Shown here: positions 1 through 6,615 of the stretch, piece by piece | How positions within the stretch are numbered: the first letter of the stretch is position 1 | How the letters are laid out: each line of letters begins with the position of its first letter | NCBI GenBank assembly: GCA_946480715.1 | Contig: CAMLKK010000066.1 | Span: 1-10,980, forward strand | Direction: 5' to 3' | Source: an uncultured Bacteriovorax sp. | Lineage (GTDB): Bacteria > Bdellovibrionota > Bacteriovoracia > Bacteriovoracales > Bacteriovoracaceae | DNA: 10,980 nucleotides | The notes under the pieces: generated by a model | The model's input: the letters and a program-made list of their open reading frames with translations, nothing else | What the model was told of the DNA's origin: nothing | The model's database searches: none | Position numbers and translations under genes: made by a program

Positions 1-66
1 TATCTAACCGCGATGCTAGGGGTAATTTATAATCTCTTTGATTTTCAAAGGCAACGAAAATTTTAA
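1..66 (+). CDS. possible C-terminal end of an unidentified protein (5' part outside window)
   Basis: Plus-strand frame 1 is open from the window edge to a TAA at 64-66 and encodes 21 residues ending in FDFQRQRKF. The other two plus frames are closed by stops at 5-7 and 30-32. A hydrophobic stretch (LTAMLGVIYNLF) followed by a short basic tail is the sort of ending seen in inner-membrane proteins, but 21 codons are too few to name a family. It would converge with rlmB, whose stop lies 11 bases further on, in line with the tight convergent packing elsewhere in this window. It could also be chance reading in an intergenic stretch. Confidence 0.35.
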   Translation, partial: YLTAMLGVIYNLFDFQRQRKF

Positions 67-77
67 AATTTTTTTAA

Positions 78-842
78 TCAAACTGATCCAAAAATTTTTT
101 CCATCGCAATTGCCGCAGCGACAGAAACGTTTAAAGATTTAATTTTCCCTGCAGGTTTGAAAGAAATTGTCGTTTCAACAACGCGACTGACAGCATGAGA
201 CATGCCCACATCTTCAGCGCCTAAAACTAAACAAATACTTTTTTTAGAATCAAGCGTGCCAAGATCTCCGGTCGCATGTTCAGAAAGACCAATGCAAGTA
301 GCTCCGAGATCTTTTAATTTTGTAATTGTTTTCGGAAGAGCTGAACAACGAACAATTTTTACGTATTCAGTTGCACCTGAAGCAATTCGTGAGAAACCTG
401 GGCCAATACCAAAATTTCCCTTAGAAGAAATAAGAATGGCATCTACTCCGTAAAATGCAGCTGTTCTCATAATGGCTGCACCATTGTGAGCATCGGTAAC
501 TTGATCAAGAGCGAGAATCTTCAGTGGTATGCGACTCTCAAGTTGCTGATAAATCCAAGTCGGTTCAAGAATATCAACAGGGCTCACGAGCATGTAAATT
601 CCAGAGGGAACGCGCTGAAATTCTAAATCGAGATCGCGATAAATTTTTTTCGCTTCTTCTTGTAAAGCGTGGCCTTCCAGCCAGCGAACTTTATTCAATG
701 GAATGTCGGAGTCACGAAGACCGCTGCGCTTTTTAAATTCATGAAACCCTTCATCTGTGCAGACAATTTCAAAAACTTGGCGCTGAGGGTTTTTTAAAGC
801 TTCGGCAATACTATGAATGCCGACAATCATATCGTGGTCCAT
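78..842 (-). CDS. rlmB: TrmH-family (SPOUT) 23S rRNA 2'-O-methyltransferase, RlmB-like
   Basis: This is a 254-residue SpoU/TrmH methyltransferase that probably puts a 2'-O-methyl group on a guanosine of 23S rRNA using SAM. The N-terminal third (about 1-85, opening with a MIVGIHSIAEAL segment) matches the small RNA-binding domain of RlmB/TrmH proteins. The catalytic SPOUT knot follows: motif 1 with Asn120 and Arg126 (NGAAIMRTA), the IASGATEYV block at 153-161, motif 2 LVLGAEDVGM (GAE at 208-210) and motif 3 SLNVSVAAA at 236-244. E. coli RlmB is 243 residues, so the length fits. The ATG at 842 is preceded by AGGA five bases away. That AGGA overlaps the TAG stop of proS, so the two genes are probably translationally coupled. 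Family membership is certain; the exact target nucleotide (E. coli G2251) is inferred. Confidence 0.9.
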   Translation of the reverse strand: MDHDMIVGIHSIAEALKNPQRQVFEIVCTDEGFHEFKKRSGLRDSDIPLNKVRWLEGHALQEEAKKIYRDLDLEFQRVPSGIYMLVSPVDILEPTWIYQQLESRIPLKILALDQVTDAHNGAAIMRTAAFYGVDAILISSKGNFGIGPGFSRIASGATEYVKIVRCSALPKTITKLKDLGATCIGLSEHATGDLGTLDSKKSICLVLGAEDVGMSHAVSRVVETTISFKPAGKIKSLNVSVAAAIAMEKIFGSV

Positions 843-852
843 GAGAGTCCTA
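843..852 (-). promoter_or_regulatory. rlmB ribosome binding site overlapping the proS stop codon
   Basis: Read on the minus strand, the junction is TAGGACTCTCATG. The TAG that ends proS supplies the first A and G of the AGGA Shine-Dalgarno of rlmB, five bases before its ATG. This fixes the first of the two possible rlmB Met codons (residues 1 and 5) as the start. It also suggests that ribosomes finishing proS feed rlmB. Confidence 0.7.
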
Positions 853-2568
853 TTGAAGTAGCGTTTTAAGCGTAGAAATTAAGTTTTCACGAGTTACTTT
901 TTTTACTTCGCCTGTTTTACGGCAAATGATTTCAAGCTCGCCAGAAGCGCTAAAATCGCGCTCTCCGAGGACAACTCTGTATGGAAGTCCAAGAAGATCA
1001 GCATCTTTAAATTTATTTCCTGGACCAACGTTGCGATCATCGTAAATTACTTCGAGACCAGCGTTCATCATTTCAACGTATAGATCGTCAGCAATTTTTG
1101 CGAACTCTTCTGCTTTCACGATTGTGGCAAAGTAAACTTGATAAGGTGCTATTGATTTCGGCCAGATGATACCGTTTGCATCGTGGTTTTGTTCGATCGC
1201 TGCGGCCACAACTCGCGTAACACCAATTCCGTAACATCCCATAAGCGGAGTCACAAGTTTGCCGTTTTGATCGAGAACGCCAACCTTCATGTCTTTTGTA
1301 TATTTGTCACCGAGTTGGAAAACGTGTCCAACTTCGATTCCGCGTTTCTCAACAACAGAGTATTTTCCATCGAGAGTAAGATCGCCAGCGCGAGCAAGAC
1401 GAAGATCTGCGGTTTCGATTTTTTTCATGTCACGCTTTGGATTGAATCCAACAGTGTGAGCATCCTTTTTGTTGGCGCCAATTGCATAACTAGCATCCAG
1501 ATTAACGGCATTGTCGAAAATGATTCTGATATCGTCATTTAATCCAACTGGACCAATATATCCTTTCCAAAGTTTTGCTGCTTTTATCTGCTCTTCTGTT
1601 GCGGCCGTTAAATGATCGCACTTCAAAAAGTTATTTAGTTTGATTTCGTTAACAGTGTCGTCACCTAAGACCATTGCGAGAACCAGTTGTGATTTGTCGC
1701 CAGTTGTTGCTACGTAGACCATCGACTTAAGGCTATTATGCTGTTCAATTCCTAAGAATTTGCAAACCGCTTCGATTGTTTCCATTTTTACTGTTTCAAC
1801 TTCTTTCATAGGAACAATGTTCATATCGAATGTTGTTTTTGCACGAATTGTTTGGGCCTTTTCAACGTTAGCTGCATATTTCGCTTCTGGAGAATAGATA
1901 ATTAAATCTTCACCTGCGTTCGCGACGACTTGAAATTCATGTGTTTTAGAGTCTGATGAAGCCATTGCTCCACCATCAGCTTCAACTGGTATGAACTCCA
2001 GTCCTAGACGCGTGAAAATGGCAGTATAAGCATTGTACATATCTTGGTAGCCTTCATCTAAGCTGGCCTTATCGATGTGGAATGAATAAGCATCTTTCAT
2101 CGTAAATTCACGCCCACGCATTAAACCAAAACGAGGACGAATTTCATCACGGAATTTTGTGTTGATCTGATAGAGCGAAACTGGAAGTTGTTTATACGAC
2201 TTCACTGTTTTTCTGAAAATATCAGTAACCGCTTCTTCATTTGTTGGAGAGATACATAGATCGGCTTCTTTTTTATCTTTAAATCGAAGCATCAGACCGC
2301 CCATCTTGTCCCAGCGGCCAGTCTCTTGCCATAACTCACCTGGAGTCACGACAGACATTGTGATTTCGTAACTTCCAATTTTGTTAAGTTCTTCTCGGAT
2401 GATGTTTTCAACCTTACGGATTGAACGTAATCCCATTGGTAAGTAGTTATAGAGCCCAGATCCTGATTTGTGGATTAAACCAGCTCTGATCATTAATTGA
2501 TGTGATGGAATTTCAGCGTCTGCTGGAACTTCTTTATACGTTTGCCAAAAACCTTTCGTCAGTTTCAT
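850..2568 (-). CDS. proS: prolyl-tRNA synthetase, bacterial type with editing domain
   Basis: Class II aminoacyl-tRNA synthetase that charges tRNA-Pro in the cytoplasm. At 572 residues it has the same length as E. coli ProRS. The N-terminal catalytic half contains TPGELWQETGRW (75-86) and the proline/ATP pocket PTNEE (Thr109, Glu111). Class II motif 2 is at about 139-163 (FRDEIRPRFGLMRGREF), and motif 3 GCYGIGVTRVVAAAIEQ is at 444-460. Between motifs 2 and 3 (about 225-405) lies the YbaK-like insertion that hydrolyses mischarged Ala-tRNA-Pro. It includes the SLKSMVYV segment with Lys281, at the place of the known editing lysine, and the GYIGPVGL loop. The anticodon-binding domain fills about 473-572 (DDRNVGPGNKF, LGLPYRVVLGERD). 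AAGG lies about seven bases before the ATG. The gene sits 51 bases after lpxC and 7 before rlmB, so one operon is likely. Confidence 0.97.
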   Translation of the reverse strand: MKLTKGFWQTYKEVPADAEIPSHQLMIRAGLIHKSGSGLYNYLPMGLRSIRKVENIIREELNKIGSYEITMSVVTPGELWQETGRWDKMGGLMLRFKDKKEADLCISPTNEEAVTDIFRKTVKSYKQLPVSLYQINTKFRDEIRPRFGLMRGREFTMKDAYSFHIDKASLDEGYQDMYNAYTAIFTRLGLEFIPVEADGGAMASSDSKTHEFQVVANAGEDLIIYSPEAKYAANVEKAQTIRAKTTFDMNIVPMKEVETVKMETIEAVCKFLGIEQHNSLKSMVYVATTGDKSQLVLAMVLGDDTVNEIKLNNFLKCDHLTAATEEQIKAAKLWKGYIGPVGLNDDIRIIFDNAVNLDASYAIGANKKDAHTVGFNPKRDMKKIETADLRLARAGDLTLDGKYSVVEKRGIEVGHVFQLGDKYTKDMKVGVLDQNGKLVTPLMGCYGIGVTRVVAAAIEQNHDANGIIWPKSIAPYQVYFATIVKAEEFAKIADDLYVEMMNAGLEVIYDDRNVGPGNKFKDADLLGLPYRVVLGERDFSASGELEIICRKTGEVKKVTRENLISTLKTLLQ

Positions 2569-2619
2569 ATATCGACCTTGGATAAAATAAATTGAATTGA
2601 TGGTACACTAAAGTTTTAA

Positions 2620-3540
2620 CTATTGAAACGAGGGAGCAAGGGCCCTGGGCAGGGTGAAAGCTTCAACTGTCTCGCGCTCAAGTGATGCGGCAGAAACAAT
2701 TTCATAAGCTGATGGAGTCGCAAGAAGCTTGCGGCACAGAAGATTGTGCAAATTGTGACCAGATTTGAAAGTTGTAATTTTCCCGGCGATTTCATAACCA
2801 AGAAGCGAGATATCACCAACTGTATCAAGAATTTTGTGACGAACGAATTCATCAGCAAAACGAAGTCCTTCCGGATTAACTACGCGGTAATCATCCAGAA
2901 CGATAGCGTTATCGAGAGATCCACCTTTGATCAGACCTTTTCTCTTAAGAGCATCAACATCTTTTAAAAGACCAAATGTGCGAGCACGGCCGATTTCATT
3001 GATGTAGTTTTCGCATGAAAATTCGAAAACTTTATTTTGAGTTTTAATCGTTGGGTGAGCAAAAACAATTGTTGAATCGATAATGAGTTTTGATGAAGGT
3101 TCAATCTCTGCCCATTTGTCATCAACTTCAACACGCACTTTTTCAAGTACGATGAGGAATTTTTTTGATTTGTTCAAAGATGTGATTCCATTTTCTTTTA
3201 ATAAGAAAACGAAAGAAGCACCTGAACCGTCCATGATTGGAACTTCTGGACCGTCGATCTCACAATAAACGTTATCAATTCCGAATCCATAAAACGCTGA
3301 CAACAAATGTTCAACAGTATGAATAGCATTCATGCCTGCACCGATCGTCGTATTGTTTTCAGTCGCCCCTACTGTTTCAGCATTGGCCTTTAAAACTGGA
3401 GCGTTGGGAATATCTGTTCTTTTAAATTGAATACCGAAATCAGCTTCAGCAGGATGAAGAGTCAACGTAACTTTCTTGCCGGAATGGATACCAATTCCGG
3501 TAACAGAAAATTTTCGAGTGATCGTACGTTGGTTAAGCAT
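2620..3540 (-). CDS. lpxC: UDP-3-O-acyl-N-acetylglucosamine deacetylase
   Basis: LpxC is the zinc amidase that performs the first committed step of lipid A synthesis, removing acetate from UDP-3-O-acyl-GlcNAc in the cytoplasm. The 306-residue length is normal for the family. The metal and catalytic residues are all visible. HTVEH at 74-78 supplies the catalytic Glu77 and the zinc ligand His78. HKILD at 235-239 supplies the ligands His235 and Asp239. GHNLHN at 261-266 supplies the catalytic His262. The GRARTFG loop (184-190) and the DGPEVPIMDGS segment (96-106) are also typical. The ATG at 3540 follows a purine-rich AAAGAG. A sigma70-like promoter lies about 80 bases upstream. Presence of lpxC means the organism makes LPS. 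It heads the lpxC-proS-rlmB transcription unit. Confidence 0.97.
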   Translation of the reverse strand: MLNQRTITRKFSVTGIGIHSGKKVTLTLHPAEADFGIQFKRTDIPNAPVLKANAETVGATENNTTIGAGMNAIHTVEHLLSAFYGFGIDNVYCEIDGPEVPIMDGSGASFVFLLKENGITSLNKSKKFLIVLEKVRVEVDDKWAEIEPSSKLIIDSTIVFAHPTIKTQNKVFEFSCENYINEIGRARTFGLLKDVDALKRKGLIKGGSLDNAIVLDDYRVVNPEGLRFADEFVRHKILDTVGDISLLGYEIAGKITTFKSGHNLHNLLCRKLLATPSAYEIVSAASLERETVEAFTLPRALAPSFQ

Positions 3541-3581
3541 TTACTCTTTTTACCTTTTAAATCATGAACATAGATACTTAA

Positions 3582-3602
3582 TTTATGGCTTATCGTCATA
3601 AA
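3582..3602 (-). promoter_or_regulatory. inverted repeat in the lpxC leader
   Basis: TTTATG (3582-3587) and CATAAA (3597-3602) are perfect 6-base inverted arms around a 9-base loop, lying between the lpxC -10 box and the lpxC start. It could be a weak leader hairpin or an operator half-site pair. In an AT-rich spacer it may also be chance. Confidence 0.2.
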
Positions 3603-3617
3603 AAGCAACTAGAAACC

Positions 3618-3646
3618 ATTATAATCTCAAAGCCGGGCTAAACCAA
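3618..3646 (-). promoter_or_regulatory. sigma70-like promoter of lpxC(-proS-rlmB)
   Basis: On the minus strand there is a perfect -10 box TATAAT (plus-strand 3618-3623), 17 bases downstream of TTGGTT (3641-3646; 3 of 6 matches to TTGACA). Predicted transcription start is near 3611, giving a leader of about 70 bases. The spacer contains the near-palindrome AGCCCGGCT (3631-3639), the only GC-rich run in this spacer. It might be a binding site, but I recognise no known operator. Confidence 0.6.
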
Positions 3647-3752
3647 AGAATAAAACTTGCCTATGGCATTAGAAACCGCTTTTGTCATGAATACTTCAAT
3701 TTCGTTTATCAATCTACAAGTTGGAACTAAATAATGTAATATTTCCAGCTAT

Positions 3753-3757
3753 AGGAG
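3753..3757 (+). promoter_or_regulatory. AGGAG ribosome binding site that fixes the thioesterase start
   Basis: AGGAG lies five bases before the ATG at 3763. The same frame is open upstream to a TTG at 3721, but that TTG has no purine-rich site before it. The strong Shine-Dalgarno therefore selects the internal ATG, which also coincides with where homology to YdiI-type proteins begins. Confidence 0.8.
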
Positions 3758-3762
3758 CCCCA

Positions 3763-4191
3763 ATGAAAAGTATCTGGTTTAACCCAAAGCTTGACCTCGA
3801 GAAGGTTAATAAATTCAGTCAAAACACACTTGTTTCCCACCTGGGAATTGTCATAACCGCTATCGGAGAAGACACGCTGGAAGGAACGATGCCTGTCGAT
3901 GAGCGCACGTTTCAACCGCATCGACTATTGCATGGAGGCGCCTCATGCGTTCTTGCAGAAACTCTAGGCAGCATTGCTGCCAATCTCAGCCAGAATCCAG
4001 ATGAGAAAGTAGCTGTCGGCCAGCACATTGAAGCGACTCACATTCGCCCAGTTTTGAAAGGGCATGTGCGTGGAGTGGCCAAACCTGTTTATTTAGGAAG
4101 TAATTCTCAAACGTGGAGAATTGAGATTTTTAACGATGAAGGCAAACTTATTTGCGACAGCAAGATCATCATGGCGCTTAAAAAGAAATAA
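3763..4191 (+). CDS. hotdog-fold acyl-CoA thioesterase, MenI/YdiI (PaaI superfamily) type
   Basis: A 142-residue hotdog thioesterase that hydrolyses an acyl- or aryl-CoA ester in the cytoplasm. It strongly resembles E. coli MenI (YdiI), the 1,4-dihydroxy-2-naphthoyl-CoA thioesterase of menaquinone synthesis. Shared blocks include IGEDTLEGTMPVDERT (34-49), LLHGGASCVLAET (55-67) and HVRGVAKPVYLGS (101-113). His57-Gly58-Gly59 and the catalytic carboxylate Glu66 are in place. The length equals that of the family. A TTG 14 codons upstream is a weaker start. The gene stands alone on the plus strand with no men genes nearby, so the menaquinone role is only a guess and another CoA ester (EntH/PaaI-like) is possible. 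Its stop codon directly abuts the ruvB stop on the other strand. Confidence 0.88.
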   Translation: MKSIWFNPKLDLEKVNKFSQNTLVSHLGIVITAIGEDTLEGTMPVDERTFQPHRLLHGGASCVLAETLGSIAANLSQNPDEKVAVGQHIEATHIRPVLKGHVRGVAKPVYLGSNSQTWRIEIFNDEGKLICDSKIIMALKKK

Positions 4192-5205
4192 TTAATCTTT
4201 AATTTGATTAATGTGATCTTTTGCTTTTTGACTGATTTCACGGCCACGTGGCGTGCGAAGAAGAAAACCCTCTTTTAAAAGATATGGTTCGTAAACATCT
4301 TCGATGGTCGTGCGGTCTTCAGCGAGTGTAGCACACAAAGTTTCGATTCCGACTGGCCCACCTTTGTAATAATCTTCAATCACGCGAAGGATTTTTCTGT
4401 CCATTCTGTCGAGACCGAAATGGTCGATTTCCATTAGAGAAAGTGATTTTTTCACCGACTCTTCTGAAATTTTTGATTCGCCTTTAACAAGCGAGAAATC
4501 GCGAACGCGTCTTAAAATTCTATTGGCAATTCTTGGTGTTCCACGAGCGCAAGCTGCGATTAGATTGAGTGCTGATTGTTCGAGAGTGATGTTTAATTTT
4601 TTAGCATTGTTGCCGACGATTTCAGCCAACTCCTCTTTTTGATAAAAATCAAAATGAAGGTGGGCCATGAATCTGTCGCGAAGTGGATTAGAAAGAAGTC
4701 CGCTTCTTGTTGTTGCTCCAATAAGCGTGAAGGGTGCAACTTGAATTTGCATCGTGCGAGCTGACGGCCCCTGCCCAATAACAATATCTAAGCGGTAGTC
4801 TTCCATTGCAGAATAGAGAATTTCTTCTACCGAGATATTCATACGATGAATTTCATCAATGAAGAGAACATCCCTCGGTCCAAGGTTTGTGAGTATCGCT
4901 GCTAAGTCGCCTTTTTTCTCAATTCCAGGGCCGCTGATGACATGCAATTCGCTGCCAATTGATTTAGCAATAATCATGGCAAGTGAAGTTTTTCCAAGAC
5001 CAGGAGGCCCGGATAAAAGTGCATGGTCCATTGCTGAATTTCGAAGTCGAGCTGACTCCACCATGACTTCAACGTTTTGAATAACTTTTTTCTGACCGAT
5101 GTATTCAGTGAAATCAACAGGACGAAGAAGGACTTCGTGCTTGAACTCTTCTGTTCCCATCTCTTGATTTAAAACTCGATCTTCAAATTCAAAACTGTCA
5201 TTCAT
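4192..5205 (-). CDS. ruvB: Holliday junction branch-migration helicase RuvB
   Basis: RuvB is the hexameric AAA+ motor that pulls DNA through the RuvA-bound Holliday junction. The protein has 337 residues, as usual. Walker A GPPGLGKT is at 66-73 and Walker B LFIDEIHR at 114-121 (Asp117, Glu118). Sensor 1 GATTRSG is at 163-169, followed by NPLRDRF (173-179) with the arginine-finger region, and sensor 2 is GTPRIANRILRR (222-233). The C-terminal winged helix (about 265-337) includes GGPVGIETLCATL, EDVYEPYLL and LRTPRGRE. The start lies one base after the ruvA stop, with AAAGAG inside the last ruvA codons as ribosome site. It is last in the operon. No terminator fits after it because the thioesterase gene begins immediately on the opposite strand. 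Confidence 0.98.
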   Translation of the reverse strand: MNDSFEFEDRVLNQEMGTEEFKHEVLLRPVDFTEYIGQKKVIQNVEVMVESARLRNSAMDHALLSGPPGLGKTSLAMIIAKSIGSELHVISGPGIEKKGDLAAILTNLGPRDVLFIDEIHRMNISVEEILYSAMEDYRLDIVIGQGPSARTMQIQVAPFTLIGATTRSGLLSNPLRDRFMAHLHFDFYQKEELAEIVGNNAKKLNITLEQSALNLIAACARGTPRIANRILRRVRDFSLVKGESKISEESVKKSLSLMEIDHFGLDRMDRKILRVIEDYYKGGPVGIETLCATLAEDRTTIEDVYEPYLLKEGFLLRTPRGREISQKAKDHINQIKD

Positions 5206-5206
5206 A

Positions 5207-5869
5207 TTAAAGCTCTTTTAAAACGAGATGAATTAATTGTTCTGGTTTCGTGATGAGATTTGCTCCCAGAATTTTTTGAGCAAGAGGTATGATTTTATCT
5301 TCTTTAAATCCCAATTCCTTACACGCCATTAACGTATCATTTAAAATATCGTGCTGGTTGCTTGAACTTGGTCTATCGTCACGAATGCTAAACTCTTCTT
5401 CCACCATCATCAATTGAGTTTGAGGAAGACTGATTCTTTCTGATTTATAGATTCTGCTTGAATCCGAATACATTTTTACTTTGTCGATTTTTCCAGCGAG
5501 ATCGAGAATAATTTGAGCTGCACCCTTATTTCCAAGACCCGGGATTTTTGTCAGTGTAGCTTTAGCTTCCAAATTAACAGCGTTAATGATGTCATTAACA
5601 CCTAAGTTACAAACTAAATTATAAGCTGACTTTGGTCCGATACCTTTTACAGTTAATAGCATTTCAAAAAGTTTTTTTGCTCTCAAAGAATGAAAGCCGT
5701 AAAGATTTTCAGAATCTTCTTTGATGATGTGAGCGATGTAGATCGCGGCCATCGTTCCTTCAATGAGTACCTTATTGTAAAAAACCTGATATCCGATTCC
5801 GCTTGGAGTTTGAATGATACATTCATGACCATCACTGAAAAGAACTTCACCGTTTAAAAATCCAATCAT
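5207..5869 (-). CDS. ruvA: Holliday junction DNA-binding protein RuvA
   Basis: RuvA binds the four-way junction as a tetramer and loads RuvB. Domain I is at about 1-63 (MIGFLNGEV, then HIIKEDSENLYGF, the segment carrying the acidic pin). Domain II has two helix-hairpin-helix motifs, TVKGIGPKSAYNL (about 73-85) and KIPGLGNKGAAQIIL (about 108-122). The C-terminal RuvB-contacting domain III (about 174-220) begins at DILNDTLMACKELGF. At 220 residues it is some 15-20 longer than E. coli RuvA (203). The extra length lies in the linker between domains II and III (about 130-172), which is rich in Ser, Glu and Asp. The gene overlaps ruvC by ATGA and precedes ruvB by one base, the usual tight ruvCAB coupling. 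Confidence 0.96.
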   Translation of the reverse strand: MIGFLNGEVLFSDGHECIIQTPSGIGYQVFYNKVLIEGTMAAIYIAHIIKEDSENLYGFHSLRAKKLFEMLLTVKGIGPKSAYNLVCNLGVNDIINAVNLEAKATLTKIPGLGNKGAAQIILDLAGKIDKVKMYSDSSRIYKSERISLPQTQLMMVEEEFSIRDDRPSSSNQHDILNDTLMACKELGFKEDKIIPLAQKILGANLITKPEQLIHLVLKEL

Positions 5870-6366
5870 ATTGTTTTACCCATTAATTTTAATTTCATGT
5901 TGCGATTCAGAGCGTGGCAAACAGCAATCGCAAGTGCATCTGATTCATCAGCAGTTTTGAATTGCAATTTACCAAACATCATACTTAATGCTTTATCGAC
6001 AGCTTCTTTTGATGCGTGTCCATGTCCAGTAACTGAAGATTTCACCGTATTAGGTGAATATTCAAAAACTCTGCCCTTGTGTGTACTTGAAAAAGCAGCG
6101 ACCATTGCACCTCTTGCCTGAGCAAGTTTACTTAGAGCTTCCACACTTTTTACATAAATAAGTGCTTCAACTGAGATTTCTGCTGGTTCATATTTCGTGA
6201 GAATGTCTGCGCATGATTGATAAATAATTCCGAGACGATCGATAAATTCATCAACATGATCATAACGAAGAACGCCAGAAGCGACGTAAGAAATTTTTCT
6301 TCCATCAACTTTCACTAGACCATAACCGGCCTTGCGTGATCCTGGATCGATTCCCAGAATAATCAT
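5866..6366 (-). CDS. ruvC: Holliday junction resolvase RuvC
   Basis: RuvC is the dimeric RNase H-fold endonuclease that cuts Holliday junctions symmetrically. The protein has 166 residues. The acidic active site is complete: Asp7 in ILGIDPGS, Glu67 in ISVEALIY, and Asp140/Asp143 in TADESDALAIAVCHA. Other typical segments are LAQARGAM (81-88), YSPNTVKSSVTGHGHASK (103-120) and DKALSMMF. AAGGGG lies six bases before the ATG. The ATG overlaps the TGA of the small upstream gene (ATGA), and ruvC's own TGA overlaps the ruvA start in the same way. Three successive couplings suggest stoichiometric expression from the promoter at 6559-6587. Confidence 0.97.
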   Translation of the reverse strand: MIILGIDPGSRKAGYGLVKVDGRKISYVASGVLRYDHVDEFIDRLGIIYQSCADILTKYEPAEISVEALIYVKSVEALSKLAQARGAMVAAFSSTHKGRVFEYSPNTVKSSVTGHGHASKEAVDKALSMMFGKLQFKTADESDALAIAVCHALNRNMKLKLMGKTI

Positions 6367-6536
6367 TTCTGCCCCTTGTTCTTTACGAAAGTACCAACAT
6401 AAAAAAGTAGAGAGCCACCAACGAGTTGAATGAGTTCGAGTTTTCCGTAATCGCCTTTACTCATGCCTGCAAATAGACACAATCCAACAGACGCAAAACC
6501 GATCAACTGCATTCCTAGTCCAAGATAAAAAAACAT
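6363..6536 (-). CDS. small two-helix membrane protein leading the ruvCAB operon
   Basis: This unlisted 57-residue reading frame runs from ATG at 6536 to a TGA at 6363-6365 that overlaps the ruvC start as ATGA. It opens with MFFYLGLGMQLIGFASVG and ends with TFVKNKGQK. There are two hydrophobic segments, about residues 2-24 and 35-51, joined by a short polar loop (MSKGDYGKLE). A basic C-terminal tail follows, so a helical hairpin in the inner membrane is likely. AAGGA lies nine bases before the ATG, and a promoter fits just upstream. Hydrophobic pattern, ribosome site, promoter position and stop/start coupling to ruvC together argue that it is translated. I recognise no family. Its role could be unrelated to recombination, with the gene serving as a translational lead-in for ruvC. 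Confidence 0.72.
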   Translation of the reverse strand: MFFYLGLGMQLIGFASVGLCLFAGMSKGDYGKLELIQLVGGSLLFYVGTFVKNKGQK

Positions 6537-6558
6537 TTGAGAATTTCCTTGATAATAA

Positions 6559-6587
6559 ATCGTACTGAAGTTTTTTTTCTTTGTAAA
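6559..6587 (-). promoter_or_regulatory. leftward sigma70-like promoter for the small gene and ruvCAB
   Basis: On the minus strand TTTACA (plus-strand 6582-6587, 5 of 6 matches to TTGACA) is followed after 17 bases by TACGAT (6559-6564, 4 of 6 to TATAAT). The start would fall near 6552. That leaves a leader of only about 16 bases, just enough to hold the AAGGA of the 57-residue gene. The -35 box overlaps that of the rightward folD promoter. Confidence 0.6.
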
Positions 6588-6609
6588 AAGATCTCTTCGT
6601 CAGTATCAT
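6581..6609 (+). promoter_or_regulatory. rightward sigma70-like promoter for folD-gcvT-gcvH (leaderless)
   Basis: TTGTAA (6581-6586, 4 of 6 matches to the consensus -35) is followed after exactly 17 bases by TATCAT (6604-6609, 5 of 6 to TATAAT). Only six bases separate the -10 box from the folD ATG at 6616. Transcription is therefore expected to start at or next to the A of the ATG. No Shine-Dalgarno is present before folD, which agrees with a leaderless mRNA. Confidence 0.6.
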
Positions 6610-6615
6610 TCCTGC

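Noticed and set aside
36..50. Hairpin CTTTGA-TTT-TCAAAG as a terminator for rlmB
   Set aside because: The stem is only six mostly A/T pairs and no T-run follows on either strand. It may simply lie inside the end of a coding frame.
1183..1542. 119-codon plus-strand frame inside proS
   Set aside because: It is antisense to well-conserved ProRS editing-domain and motif 3 sequence, has no ribosome site and looks like no known protein.
2616..2858. 80-codon minus-strand frame overlapping the end of lpxC
   Set aside because: It is a same-strand shadow in another frame across the HKxxD and GHNLHN active-site region of lpxC.
3682..3712. TTGTCA ... TATCAA as the thioesterase promoter
   Set aside because: The spacer would be 19 bases and the -10 match is poor. 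I see no convincing promoter in this gap and leave it open.
3585..3734. Two tiny plus-strand frames (18 and 23 codons) upstream of the thioesterase, as leader peptides
   Set aside because: Neither has a ribosome site and the first runs across the lpxC promoter. No stem-loop or attenuator pattern accompanies them.
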